From Pseudomonadota bacterium (GTDB lineage: Bacteria; Pseudomonadota; Gammaproteobacteria; Burkholderiales; Burkholderiaceae_C), in contig JAJZEC010000039.1 of assembly GCA_021805825.1 (NCBI GenBank), positions 1 through 36,376 on the forward strand: a stretch of DNA of 36,376 nucleotides, read 5' to 3'. Position numbers and translations under genes: made by a program. Under the pieces are notes generated by a model. The model was not told the origin of the DNA. It saw only the letters and a program-made list of their open reading frames with translations, and ran no database searches. Of this stretch, positions 9,180-16,642 are shown piece by piece; position 1 is the first letter of the stretch, and each line of letters starts with the position of its first letter.

Positions 9180-10461
9180 GCTCGACCGGCTGCGCCGCCA
9201 CCGGCCGCATCGACAGCGCCGCCGCCAGCAGCAGCGCGCCGGCCAGGATGATGGCGTGCTCCGGATTGCCCCCGAGCACATGCTTGTACAGCCAGGGCAT
9301 GCTCAAGGCCTCGAGGATCATCGGGATCACGACGAATGTATTGAACAGGCCCATGTAGACGCCGATGCGTTCGGGAGGAACCGCATTGGCCACGATGACA
9401 TAGGGATTGCCCATCATGCTGGCCCAACCCATGCCCACTCCGAGCATCGGCAGCAGCAGCAGGACTTCGCTGTGCACGCAGGGGATGGCCAGCATGCCCA
9501 GGCCGCCGCAGGCCAGCGCGACGCCGTGCACGACGGGCGCGCCGTGGCGCCTGGCGAAGGGAACGGCCAGGCAGGCCGCAGCGACCGCCACCACATTGCT
9601 GAACGCCCCGATGCGCCCGTTGAGCAGCACCGCGCTGCGAAAGGCCTCGCTGCCTTCGTCGGTCGTTCCATGCAGCGACTGTGCCAGGCACAGCACGATG
9701 TATTGCCAGTAGCAGAACATGGCGTACCACTGGAACAGACTCATCCACGCCAGCTGGCGCATCGTCCTGGGCATGTCGCGCGCGGCATGCGCCACCCCCC
9801 GGATCGCGGCCCACCAGCCGAAGGGGCGGGCGACGGCGGCCGGCGCCGGCGGCTCGGGCGTCGTCCACACCGTCCATGCCACGCTGAGCAGGCACAGCGC
9901 GGCGCCGACGAAGAAGGCCACCCGGGTGACCTGCGGAACCCCGTTGCCACCGAGGACGTCGGCGTTCATGCCCAGCCACACCAGCAGCGATGGCGTGAGA
10001 TAGGCCAGCGCCTGGCCGAGCCCGGTGAAGGCGCTCTGCACCAGGAAGCCGATCTCGTACTGATCGCGGCGCAGGCGGTCGCCGACAAAGGCCCGGTAGG
10101 GCTCGAGGGTCAGGTTGCTTCCGGCGTCGAGGATCCACAGCAGACTGGCCGCCATCCACAGCGCCGAACTCATCGGCATCGCCAGCAGCGCGAGGCTGCA
10201 CAGCAGCGCGCCGACGAGGAAGAACGGAGTGCGGCGCCCCAGGCGCGATCTGCTGCGATCGCTGATGCTGCCGACGAGAGGCTGCAGCACCAGGCCGGTG
10301 ACCGGACCGGCAAGCCACAACAGCGGCAGGCTGGCGGCATCCGCCCCGAGGTAGCTATAGATCGGGCTCATGTTGCTCTGCTGCAGCCCGAAACTGAATT
10401 GCAGGCCCAGGAAGCCCGCATTCATGTTGATGATCTGCCCGATACCCAGAAAGCGCTTCAT
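9157..10461 (-). CDS. MFS sugar transporter, probable sucrose/glycoside:H+ symporter type
   Basis: A 434-residue inner-membrane protein with about 12 hydrophobic segments. The features resemble the sucrose/glycoside:cation symporter branch of the major facilitator superfamily: an N-terminal GLQFSFGLQQSNMSPIYSYLGA, the loop GSISDRSRSRLGRRTPF (MFS motif A type), and later GWASMMGNPYVIVANAVPPERIGVYMGLFNTFVVIP. Its ATG overlaps the amylosucrase stop codon (ATGA, 10458-10461), so the two should be translated together. This makes sucrose or a related glucoside the likely substrate. The specificity is inferred from the neighbour and the family resemblance only. It converges with the Pat-like gene with 19 bases between. 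Confidence 0.82.
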   Translation of the reverse strand: MKRFLGIGQIINMNAGFLGLQFSFGLQQSNMSPIYSYLGADAASLPLLWLAGPVTGLVLQPLVGSISDRSRSRLGRRTPFFLVGALLCSLALLAMPMSSALWMAASLLWILDAGSNLTLEPYRAFVGDRLRRDQYEIGFLVQSAFTGLGQALAYLTPSLLVWLGMNADVLGGNGVPQVTRVAFFVGAALCLLSVAWTVWTTPEPPAPAAVARPFGWWAAIRGVAHAARDMPRTMRQLAWMSLFQWYAMFCYWQYIVLCLAQSLHGTTDEGSEAFRSAVLLNGRIGAFSNVVAVAAACLAVPFARRHGAPVVHGVALACGGLGMLAIPCVHSEVLLLLPMLGVGMGWASMMGNPYVIVANAVPPERIGVYMGLFNTFVVIPMILEALSMPWLYKHVLGGNPEHAIILAGALLLAAALSMRPVAAQPVERLRPSRT

Positions 10462-12368
10462 GGTGGTTCCACGAGGGAGAGGGTGCAGGAACAACCCGAG
10501 GCTTCGTCGGGCTGGAGCCAGGCCTGGCCATAGCCGCGCAGTTGCAGATCGTCGCTGATCCGCTTCGGCTGCGGCTCCCAGGGTTGATGCAGGCGCCAGA
10601 CCCCGCTGGGCAGCACGAGCTGCTGCCCGACCGGGGAGAAGTTCAGCAACACCAGGCTGCCGCCCCGCCGCAGCCCGAGCACAGCTTCGGGCAGGCCTTG
10701 CTGCAACCCGATGCCGGCGTCGGATGGCAGCACGGCACGGCGCGCAGCCCCGAGCCATTGCAGCAACCCGAACACGCGCTGCGCCAGGGTGCCCTCGACA
10801 TGCCGCTGCGCGCAGGCGACGGCGTCGAGCACCGGCCGGTGCAGCCAGCGCGTGTCGGCCGCAGGATCGTCCATCGGGAGCAGGGCGTTGCCCTGCCCCA
10901 ATTCATCCCCCATGTAGATCAGGGGAATGCCTGGCAGGGCGAACATGACGCCGTACAGCAGCGCGTAGCGATCCAGCGAGGCCTGGTCGCCCGCGCGCAA
11001 TCCGACCAGATCCGCGGTCATGCCGCTGGTTCCGTGCAGCGGCCGATGCCGCTGGCTGGCGATGCCCCGCGACCAGCCGCCCTCGACCTGCCCGTGCATC
11101 ACGCGCACGGTGGCGCCGATCAACTCGGCAAAATCCTGCCCGAGCGCCTCGGTGGTGCTGCGCAGGACGCTCCACACGATGTCGTCGTGGCAGCGCACGT
11201 AGTTCAGCCAGCTGCAGGCCGCAGGCAAGGCCGGGGTGGCCAGCACGACCTGGCGCAGCAGCCTTGCGTTGCCCAGGGCCAGCGACGCCCAGGTCGAGGT
11301 CATCAGCCCGGAGTGGTAGGCCAGCGCGCATTCGGGCGCGTCGGGCGTGCTGCCGAAGTAGCCCAGGATGTCCACGCAGTCGACGATGGCCTCCGCGTTC
11401 AGCGCGGTGGCCGGAGCGACCACATCGAGAACCAGACGCATGGCACGCAGGATCATGTGCACCTCGGGCTGGTTGCGGCAATCGCTGCCCTTGCGCTTCC
11501 AGATGTAGGGTGCCGAATCGACGCGCAGCACCTCGACGCCGAGGTTGGCCAGGTGCACCATCGCCAGAGCCATTTCGCCGAACACCAGCGGGTTGCGGTA
11601 GTCGAGATCCCACTGGTAGCCGTAGAAGGTCGCCCACACCCAGCGACCGAGCTCCTGGCTCCAGGTGAAGCTGCCCGGCGCCTGTTCCGGGAACACCTCG
11701 TCAAGCCCGCTCTGCAGGGCGGCGAGTTCCTCGGGATCGGTGAAGGTGAGGAAATAGCCTTGCTTGCCGGCGTCGCCGCCTGCCGCGGCCCGCGCCCAGG
11801 GATGGTCGTCGGCCACGTGGTTGAGCACGATGTCGGCCATCAGGCTGATGCCGTCGCGACGCAGCGCGGCGCCCAGCGCGACCAGATCCGCGACGCTGCC
11901 CAGTTCGGGCTGAACCTGCGCGAAGTCGCTGACCGCGAAGCCGCCGTCGTTGGCCCCATCGCGCATCCGCAGGAAAGGCAGCAGGTGCAGCAGGCCGACG
12001 CCGAGTTCGCGCAGGTAGGGAATGCGCCCCTGCAGGGCGCGCAGGTCGGTGGCGAAGCGGTCGACATAGCAGGAATAGGCCACGCCGGAGCTGCGCGCCA
12101 GCCAGTCCGGGGCCAGCGCCCGCTGGCGGTCGAGGGTGCGCAGATCCTCCCCGCGCTGCTGCTCCAGACAGGCGAGGCTGGCGACGAAGCCGCGCAACCA
12201 GTCGTCGAAGCCCGGATGCCCGCCATACAGACCGCGCAGGCAGCAGGCCAGCGCCTGCGCATGCGCGGCATAGCGCTGCTGCGCCTCGGGGCTGAACTCC
12301 GTCGGTGCGCACAGGATCGGGTCGTTGGCCGGCTGGGCGAGCGCCGGCCACCCCAGTGCCGCGCTCAT
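10458..12368 (-). CDS. Amylosucrase (GH13 subfamily 4)
   Basis: Amylosucrase moves the glucosyl group of sucrose onto a growing alpha-1,4-glucan and releases fructose, without nucleotide sugars. The 636-residue product is close to Neisseria polysaccharea amylosucrase (about 630). Visible conserved parts are CYVDRFATDLRALQGRIPYL, NDGGFAVSDF, GRWVWATFYGYQWDLDYRNP, and the catalytic triad: Asp284 in RVDSAPYIWK (nucleophile), Glu326 in NAEAI (acid/base) and His394-Asp395 in VRCHDD. The start MSAALGWPAL fits family length; the frame is open further upstream without conserved sequence. No signal peptide is seen, so it should act inside the cell. A 17-bp palindrome lies 56 bases upstream. Confidence 0.93.
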   Translation of the reverse strand: MSAALGWPALAQPANDPILCAPTEFSPEAQQRYAAHAQALACCLRGLYGGHPGFDDWLRGFVASLACLEQQRGEDLRTLDRQRALAPDWLARSSGVAYSCYVDRFATDLRALQGRIPYLRELGVGLLHLLPFLRMRDGANDGGFAVSDFAQVQPELGSVADLVALGAALRRDGISLMADIVLNHVADDHPWARAAAGGDAGKQGYFLTFTDPEELAALQSGLDEVFPEQAPGSFTWSQELGRWVWATFYGYQWDLDYRNPLVFGEMALAMVHLANLGVEVLRVDSAPYIWKRKGSDCRNQPEVHMILRAMRLVLDVVAPATALNAEAIVDCVDILGYFGSTPDAPECALAYHSGLMTSTWASLALGNARLLRQVVLATPALPAACSWLNYVRCHDDIVWSVLRSTTEALGQDFAELIGATVRVMHGQVEGGWSRGIASQRHRPLHGTSGMTADLVGLRAGDQASLDRYALLYGVMFALPGIPLIYMGDELGQGNALLPMDDPAADTRWLHRPVLDAVACAQRHVEGTLAQRVFGLLQWLGAARRAVLPSDAGIGLQQGLPEAVLGLRRGGSLVLLNFSPVGQQLVLPSGVWRLHQPWEPQPKRISDDLQLRGYGQAWLQPDEASGCSCTLSLVEPP

Positions 12369-12423
12369 CGCCCGCCTCCGCGGGCCAAGGGACGCGGCCG
12401 CCGCCGGATCGGCGGGCAGGCCT

Positions 12424-12440
12424 CGGGACGATTCGTCCCG
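12424..12440. promoter_or_regulatory. 17-bp perfect palindrome, possible operator of the amylosucrase pair
   Basis: CGGGACGA (12424-12431), a central T, and TCGTCCCG (12433-12440) form a perfect inverted repeat. It lies 56-72 bases upstream of the amylosucrase ATG on the side where its promoter should be. The odd-centred 8+1+8 symmetry suits a dimeric regulator. No regulator gene is adjacent, so the binding protein is unknown. A short RNA hairpin is excluded by the one-base centre. Confidence 0.4.
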
Positions 12441-12599
12441 TACGACGCGGGTCGAGCGCGCGCGGGAATCAGCGGTGCGTGGGGAACCATCGGCGCCTCC
12501 TGTCGGGCCCATGCCCCGCAGTACTGGCCGGTCGTGCTGCACGGGGCACCGGAAATCTTGAGGCCGCCGGGCCGTCCTTTCAACCGACCCCCTAGGTAA

Positions 12600-12673
12600 C
12601 CGCCTTGCCCGGGTGGGGATCGGCGTCGCCGGCAAGCCGGCGCGGGCACGCGACGAGCCCCCGCCTTGCCCGG
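12600..12673. repeat. Direct and nested inverted repeats downstream of tRNA-Thr
   Basis: The 13-mer CCGCCTTGCCCGG occurs at 12600-12612 and again at 12661-12673, 61 bases apart. Between the copies lies a nested dyad: outer arms CGTCGC (12624-12629) and GCGACG (12650-12655), inner palindrome CGCCGGC-AA-GCCGGCG (12627-12642). No T-run follows on either strand. It may be structured DNA, part of a 3' end, or compositional chance. Confidence 0.35.
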
Positions 12674-12730
12674 CACAGCGCGGGCCTCTTAGCTTGCGAG
12701 GGTCGCGGCCACCGGGGAGGCGGCGCATTT

Positions 12731-12806
12731 TGGTGCCGCTTGTCCGACTCGAACGGACGACCTACCGCTTACAAGGCGGTTGCTCTACCAGCTGAGCTAA
12801 AGCGGC
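12731..12806 (-). tRNA. tRNA-Thr (anticodon UGU)
   Basis: The minus-strand 76-mer folds as a full cloverleaf: acceptor stem GCCGCTT/AAGCGGC, D arm GCTCAGCTGGTAGAGC, anticodon stem ACCGC/GCGGT with loop CTTGTAA, and T arm GTCCGTTCGAGTCGGAC. The anticodon TGT at 12773-12771 reads ACA (threonine) codons. The discriminator A and a genomically encoded CCA end at 12731-12733. It lies 46 bases downstream of the sspB stop in the same direction and could be processed from the sspA-sspB transcript or have its own promoter. Confidence 0.96.
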
Positions 12807-12852
12807 GCACAAACGCGGGGCGGCCCGTGGCAGAGGGGCCGCCGCGGCCATG

Positions 12853-13344
12853 CTACTTGACGCGCTTGAGGTGCGCGCCGGCCGGGCGGGGCGGAGGTTC
12901 GGGGTCGTCGTCCGGGGCCTGCTCGCCGTCGGCTGCCGGACCAGGCACTGCGTGCAGCCGCGGCGCCTGCGGCTCGGGCGCGGGCTGCTGGGCCTCGGCA
13001 GGCGCCGACGCGTCGGCCTGCGGCGGAGGAAAGGCCATTCCCTGCCCGTTCTCGCGCGCATAGATGGCCGTGACATGGCTGACCGGAACCACGATGTCGC
13101 GCGCCACGCCGCCGAAGCGCGCCTTGAAGCGGATTTCCTCGTTGCCCAGTTCGATGCCGCTGGTCGCGCCGAAACTGATGTTGAGCACGATCTCCCCATT
13201 GCGCACATGCTCGCGCGGAACGCGAACGCTGCCATCCACGCGCACCGCCAGGTGGGGCGTGAATCCGTTGTCGCAGCACCACTCGTAGAGCGCCCGCACG
13301 AGGTAGGGCTTGGTCGAGCTTGCTGGCGTCGTGGAGTCGCTCAT
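12853..13344 (-). CDS. sspB: ClpXP protease specificity-enhancing factor SspB
   Basis: SspB is a dimeric adaptor that binds ssrA-tagged, ribosome-rescue products and delivers them to ClpXP. The 163-residue protein shows the substrate-binding body (KPYLVRALYEWCCDNGFTPHLAV, then NGEIVLNISFGATSGIELGNEEIRFKARFGG). A proline/alanine-rich flexible linker follows (about 110-155), and the C-terminal LKRVK is the expected ClpX-binding tail. I chose ATG 13344; a GTG three bases upstream would add one residue, and the sequence does not decide. The gene starts 7 bases after the sspA stop, so the two form an operon, followed by tRNA-Thr. Confidence 0.94.
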   Translation of the reverse strand: MSDSTTPASSTKPYLVRALYEWCCDNGFTPHLAVRVDGSVRVPREHVRNGEIVLNISFGATSGIELGNEEIRFKARFGGVARDIVVPVSHVTAIYARENGQGMAFPPPQADASAPAEAQQPAPEPQAPRLHAVPGPAADGEQAPDDDPEPPPRPAGAHLKRVK

Positions 13345-13351
13345 CACCGAC

Positions 13352-13963
13352 CTATTTGCGCATGACCTTTTCCGAAGGCGTCAGCGCTTCGATGTACGCC
13401 GGCCGCTGGAAGATGCGCTCGGCGTACTTGGCCAGCGGGGCAGCCGACTTCGGCAGGTCGATTCCGTAGTGATCCAGGCGCCACAGCAGAGGCGCGATCG
13501 ACACGTCGAGCATCGAGAATTCGTCGCCCAGCATGTAGCGGTTCTTCAGGAACACCGGCGCCAGCTGGGTCAGGCGATCGCGGATCGCCGAACGAGCCTT
13601 GTCCATCGCCTTGTCGTTGGGCTTGCCGCCGCGCGCCTCCAGCACCGCAACATGGGCGAACAGTTCCTTCTCGAAATTGAACAGGAACAGCCGCACCCGG
13701 GCACGCGCCACCGGATCGCCGGGCATCAGCTGCGGATGGGGGAACCGCTCGTCGATGTACTCGTTGATGATGTTGGATTCGTACAGGATCAGATCCCGCT
13801 CGACCAGGATCGGCACCTGGCCATAGGGATTCATCACATTGACGTCCTCGGGCTTGTTGAACAGATCCACGTCCCGGATCTCGAAATCCATGCCCTTTTC
13901 AAACAGCACGAAGCGGCAGCGCTGGGAAAACGGACAGGTCGTGCCCGAATAAAGCACCATCAT
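13352..13963 (-). CDS. sspA: Stringent starvation protein A (SspA)
   Basis: SspA has a glutathione-S-transferase fold but acts as an RNA-polymerase-associated regulator in stress and starvation. The 203 residues start MMVLYSGTTCPFSQRCRFVLFEKGMDFEI, with the thioredoxin-like N-domain and the NPYGQVPILVERDLILYESNIINEYIDERFPHP region, then an all-helical C-domain. The first of two adjacent ATG codons is preferred because AGGAG lies about 10 bases before it. In many betaproteobacteria sspA follows the cytochrome bc1 genes petABC. Here it is preceded by a 395-base spacer and the divergent mscL. Confidence 0.95.
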   Translation of the reverse strand: MMVLYSGTTCPFSQRCRFVLFEKGMDFEIRDVDLFNKPEDVNVMNPYGQVPILVERDLILYESNIINEYIDERFPHPQLMPGDPVARARVRLFLFNFEKELFAHVAVLEARGGKPNDKAMDKARSAIRDRLTQLAPVFLKNRYMLGDEFSMLDVSIAPLLWRLDHYGIDLPKSAAPLAKYAERIFQRPAYIEALTPSEKVMRK

Positions 13964-14358
13964 GAGATGCGACTCCTGAAAGAAACGAGGGAATGAGCCG
14001 CCTCACCCCCGGGAGACTGCGGCCATGCGTCGCGCGGCGACGCGATGCGCCGCGCGGGCAGCCGTGCGAACCCGCCGTGCGAACCTGCTTCACGCCACGC
14101 GCCGCCCGAACCCGGCGACCCCGATGAAAACAGCGAAGCAGCGAAGCCGAGTCACCTCGCCGCGCGCACGACCGGCAATCTGCGCATCATACCTCGCCGC
14201 CGATCGCTGGCGTCGCTTGCGTACCCAGCGGCGGGCTTGCACCACCGCGGGCGCGCTCCTCGCGCCGCCAGCGAACAATCATCCTATCCAGTCCGCTTGC
14301 GCGCGAGACATGCAACAATCCGGTGCAAACCGATGCATTCAGGATGGAGAATGGCGCC
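13964..14358. other. Divergent spacer between sspA and mscL
   Basis: These 395 bases separate divergent sspA and mscL and should hold both promoters. The frames in it have no recognisable protein content. The mscL-proximal part (about 14270-14345) is richer in A and T than its surroundings. The sspA-proximal part carries an AGGAG ribosome-binding site near 13972-13976. I could not find a -35/-10 pair I would defend. No remnant of petC or another gene is seen. Confidence 0.5.
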
Positions 14359-14793
14359 ATGAGCCTGTTGAAAGATTTCAAGGACTTCGCGGTCAAGGGC
14401 AACGTGATCGATCTCGCGGTGGCGGTGATCATCGGCGGAGCCTTCGGCAAGATCGTCTCGGCGCTGGTCGCCGACCTCATCATGCCGGTGGTCGGGTTGG
14501 TGGTGGGCAAGATCGACTTCTCCAATCTGTTCATCGTGCTGGGCAGCATGCCGGCCGGAACCCCGCGCACCCTGGAGGCGCTGAAGAAGGCCAACGTGCC
14601 GGTGCTGGCCTACGGCGACTTCGTGACCATCGCGCTGAACTTCCTGATCCTGGCCTTTGTGATCTTCCTGATGGTGCGCGTGATCTCCCGGCTCAAGCGG
14701 GCCGAACCCGAAGCGCCGCCGCCACCGCCGCCGGAGCCGGAAGACGTCGTGCTGCTGCGCGAAATCCGCGACCTGCTGCGCAGCAAGGACTGA
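14359..14793 (+). CDS. mscL: Large-conductance mechanosensitive channel MscL
   Basis: MscL is a homopentameric inner-membrane valve that opens under membrane tension to release solutes on hypo-osmotic shock. The 144-residue product starts [33 protein letters not shown], the amphipathic helix plus TM1 pore-lining signature of the family. A periplasmic loop follows, then TM2 (about [22 protein letters not shown]) and a cytoplasmic tail with a run of prolines before the C-terminal helix [17 protein letters not shown] lies 9 bases before this ATG, which supports it over in-frame ATG 14344. It converges with pdxA, leaving 27 bases. Confidence 0.96.
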   Translation: MSLLKDFKDFAVKGNVIDLAVAVIIGGAFGKIVSALVADLIMPVVGLVVGKIDFSNLFIVLGSMPAGTPRTLEALKKANVPVLAYGDFVTIALNFLILAFVIFLMVRVISRLKRAEPEAPPPPPPEPEDVVLLREIRDLLRSKD

Positions 14794-14802
14794 GGGGCTG
14801 AA

Positions 14803-14820
14803 GGGCGGCCGGCGCCGCCC
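14803..14820. terminator. GC hairpin between convergent mscL and pdxA
   Basis: GGGCGGC (14803-14809), loop CGGC, and GCCGCCC (14814-14820) form a perfect 7-bp stem with a 4-base loop in the 27-base gap between the two stop codons. The position fits a two-way terminator. Neither side carries a T-run beyond one or two bases, so intrinsic termination would be weak. Confidence 0.4.
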
Positions 14821-15843
14821 TCAGGCCGGCGCGCCGGCCAGGCGACGTGCCAGATCGATGGCTGCGCACAGGCTCGAGGCGTCGGCGATGCCTTGCCCGG
14901 CGATGTCGAAGGCAGTGCCATGGTCGGGGCTGGTGCGCACGAAGGGCAGCCCGAGGGTGACGTTCACGCCCCGCTCCAGCCCCAGGTACTTGACCGGGAT
15001 CAGCGCGTGGTCGTGCAGCATCGCGACCACCACGTCGAACTCCCCCGCACGCGTCGGCGTGTGGCGCGCACGCAGGAACACGGTGTCCGGGGCATAGGGC
15101 CCGCTGGCGTCGATTCCCTCTGCGCGCGCGCGGGCAATCGCCGGCGCGATGATGCGCTGCTCCTCGTCGCCGAACAGGCCGCCCTCGCCGGCGTGGGGGT
15201 TGAGGCCGGCCACGGCGATGCGCGGCCGCGGCTGGCCCCAGCGCGCGGCCGCGTCATGGCTGATGCGCAGCGTCTGCAGCACCGCCTGCTCGGTGATCGC
15301 CTGCAGCGCGCGGCGCACGCTGAGGTGGATGGTCACGAGCACCGTGCGCAGTTCCTCGTTGGCCAGCATCATGCGCACCGCATCGACGCCGGCCAGCCGC
15401 TGCAGCAGTTCGGTGTGGCCGGGGAATCCGATTCCGGCAGCGTGCCAGGCCTCCTTGTGGATGGGCGCGGTGACCAGGCCTGCCACCTCGCCGCGCAACG
15501 CGGCCTGCGCGGCCTCGACGAGGCTGGCATGCGCGGCCGCCCCGGCTCGCGCATCGACGACCCCCGGCCGGATCGACTGCAGAACCTGGCTGTCCACGCC
15601 CGGCGGCTGCACCACCGGGATGCATCCCGGCGGAAGATTCTGCGCTGCCGCGGGATCGTCCACACGGGCCACCACCGGGCGCTCCGCATCGGGCCGCAGA
15701 TGCAGTGCATCCACCGCGTCCGCCATGGCCTGCGCGCAGCCGTAGACGACGCAGCCCTGGGCGCGGCCTCCGGCAAAGGCGCGGGCGATGATCTCCGGGC
15801 CGATGCCCGCGACATCACCGATGGAAAGGGCCAGGGGCAGCAT
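14821..15843 (-). CDS. pdxA: 4-hydroxythreonine-4-phosphate dehydrogenase PdxA
   Basis: PdxA oxidises 4-phosphohydroxy-L-threonine with NAD(P)+ in the DXP-dependent branch of pyridoxal phosphate synthesis. The 340-residue protein (E. coli: 329) starts MLPLALSIGDVAGIGPEI, the family's N-terminal signature. Divalent-metal histidines are visible in GFPGHTELLQ, AGLNPHAGEGG and SPDHGTAFDIAGQG. The open frame runs far upstream through the Nif3-like gene but has no conserved content there. It starts 14 bases after the Nif3-like stop and is probably the last gene of the long minus-strand block. Relatives usually do not have pdxA at this place. Confidence 0.95.
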   Translation of the reverse strand: MLPLALSIGDVAGIGPEIIARAFAGGRAQGCVVYGCAQAMADAVDALHLRPDAERPVVARVDDPAAAQNLPPGCIPVVQPPGVDSQVLQSIRPGVVDARAGAAAHASLVEAAQAALRGEVAGLVTAPIHKEAWHAAGIGFPGHTELLQRLAGVDAVRMMLANEELRTVLVTIHLSVRRALQAITEQAVLQTLRISHDAAARWGQPRPRIAVAGLNPHAGEGGLFGDEEQRIIAPAIARARAEGIDASGPYAPDTVFLRARHTPTRAGEFDVVVAMLHDHALIPVKYLGLERGVNVTLGLPFVRTSPDHGTAFDIAGQGIADASSLCAAIDLARRLAGAPA

Positions 15844-15857
15844 GGGCGACGCGTGGC

Positions 15858-16610
15858 TCAGGCCGGGTTGTCGAGGTCGATGAAACAGTGCTCGACCCCG
15901 AAGCGCGCGGCCAGGTGCTCGCCCAGAGCCTGCACCCCGTAGCGCTCGCTGGCGTGGTGCCCGCAGGCCAGGTAGGCCACGCCCATTTCCCGCGCGAAGT
16001 GGGCGGTGGGCTCGGAAATCTCCCCGCTGACGTAGGTGTCGGCACCGGCCTGCCAGGCCTGCTCGATCCACCCCTGGGCCGCCCCGGTGCACCAAGCCAG
16101 TCGCCCGACCGGCTGCTGTGCCTGCCCGACCAGCAGCACCGGGCGTCCGAGCTGGCGCTGCAGGGCCTCGGCCAGATCCGCCCGCGTGGCCTGCACGGCG
16201 CGGCCGATGCAGCCGAGCTGTTGCTTGCCGAAGTGCGCTTCCAGCTGCCAGCCCATGCGCGCGGCAAGCTGGGCGTTGTTGCCCAGTTCCGGATGGGCGT
16301 CCAGCGGCAGGTGGTAGGCATACAGGTTGATGCCGGCGCCCAGCAACGCCTGCAGGCGCCGGTGGCGCTGGCCGACGATCCGCGGATCCTCCCCGCGCCA
16401 GAACCAGCCGTGGTGCACCAGGATCGCGCAGGCATCGCGCTCGGCGGCGTGCTGCACCAGTTGCAGGCTGGCCGTGACCCCGCTGACGATGCGGCGGATG
16501 GACGCCCTGCCCTCGACCTGCAGGCCATTGGGGGCGTAATCGTCGAAGGCATCGACGCGCAGCAATTCGCCCAGGTAGTGTTGCAGCTGCTCGCGTGTGA
16601 GCATCGTCAT
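15858..16610 (-). CDS. Nif3-family (YbgI/DUF34) dinuclear metal-centre protein
   Basis: The 250-residue protein belongs to the Nif3/YbgI family; a GTP cyclohydrolase 1 type 2-like name is often used, but the reaction is unproven. Metal-site histidines are recognisable in ILVHHGWFW and in the C-terminal YLACGHHASERYGV, with HLPLDAHPELGNNAQLA and GEISEPTAHFA between. The start MTMLTREQLQHYLGELL is chosen; a second ATG two codons later is equally possible. It follows tatC after 32 bases. In many Burkholderiales a DegP-type protease gene lies between these two; it is missing here. Confidence 0.9.
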   Translation of the reverse strand: MTMLTREQLQHYLGELLRVDAFDDYAPNGLQVEGRASIRRIVSGVTASLQLVQHAAERDACAILVHHGWFWRGEDPRIVGQRHRRLQALLGAGINLYAYHLPLDAHPELGNNAQLAARMGWQLEAHFGKQQLGCIGRAVQATRADLAEALQRQLGRPVLLVGQAQQPVGRLAWCTGAAQGWIEQAWQAGADTYVSGEISEPTAHFAREMGVAYLACGHHASERYGVQALGEHLAARFGVEHCFIDLDNPA

Positions 16611-16642
16611 CGCTGCCTCGCCTGCGCCTCGGCGGCCGGCCC

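Larger units (their letters stand above)
12369..12730. other. Spacer between amylosucrase and tRNA-Thr
   Basis: This 362-base stretch has no convincing gene. It must carry the minus-strand promoter of the amylosucrase pair and any end signal for the tRNA transcript. It contains a perfect 17-bp palindrome (12424-12440), nested inverted repeats (12624-12655) and a 13-base direct repeat (12600-12612 and 12661-12673). On the minus strand TTGAAA near 12580 could be a -35 element, but the matching -10 (CAAGAT) is poor. Short open frames here are typical of GC-rich DNA and lack recognisable content. Confidence 0.6.

Noticed and set aside
7461-9281. 606-codon minus-strand frame opposite the Pat-like gene
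   Set aside because: Mirror-frame artefact of codon bias; the plus-strand fusion protein is well supported across the whole stretch.
10542-12599. 685-codon plus-strand frame opposite amylosucrase
   Set aside because: Antisense to a gene with an intact catalytic triad; no similarity or ribosome-binding site.
12365-12676. 103-codon minus-strand frame upstream of amylosucrase
   Set aside because: Low-complexity Arg/Pro/Gly sequence without motif, overlapping the palindrome and the presumed promoter.
14045-14362. 105-codon plus-strand frame between sspA and mscL
   Set aside because: No recognisable content, Arg/Pro/Ala-rich, and it overlaps the mscL promoter and start region in another frame.
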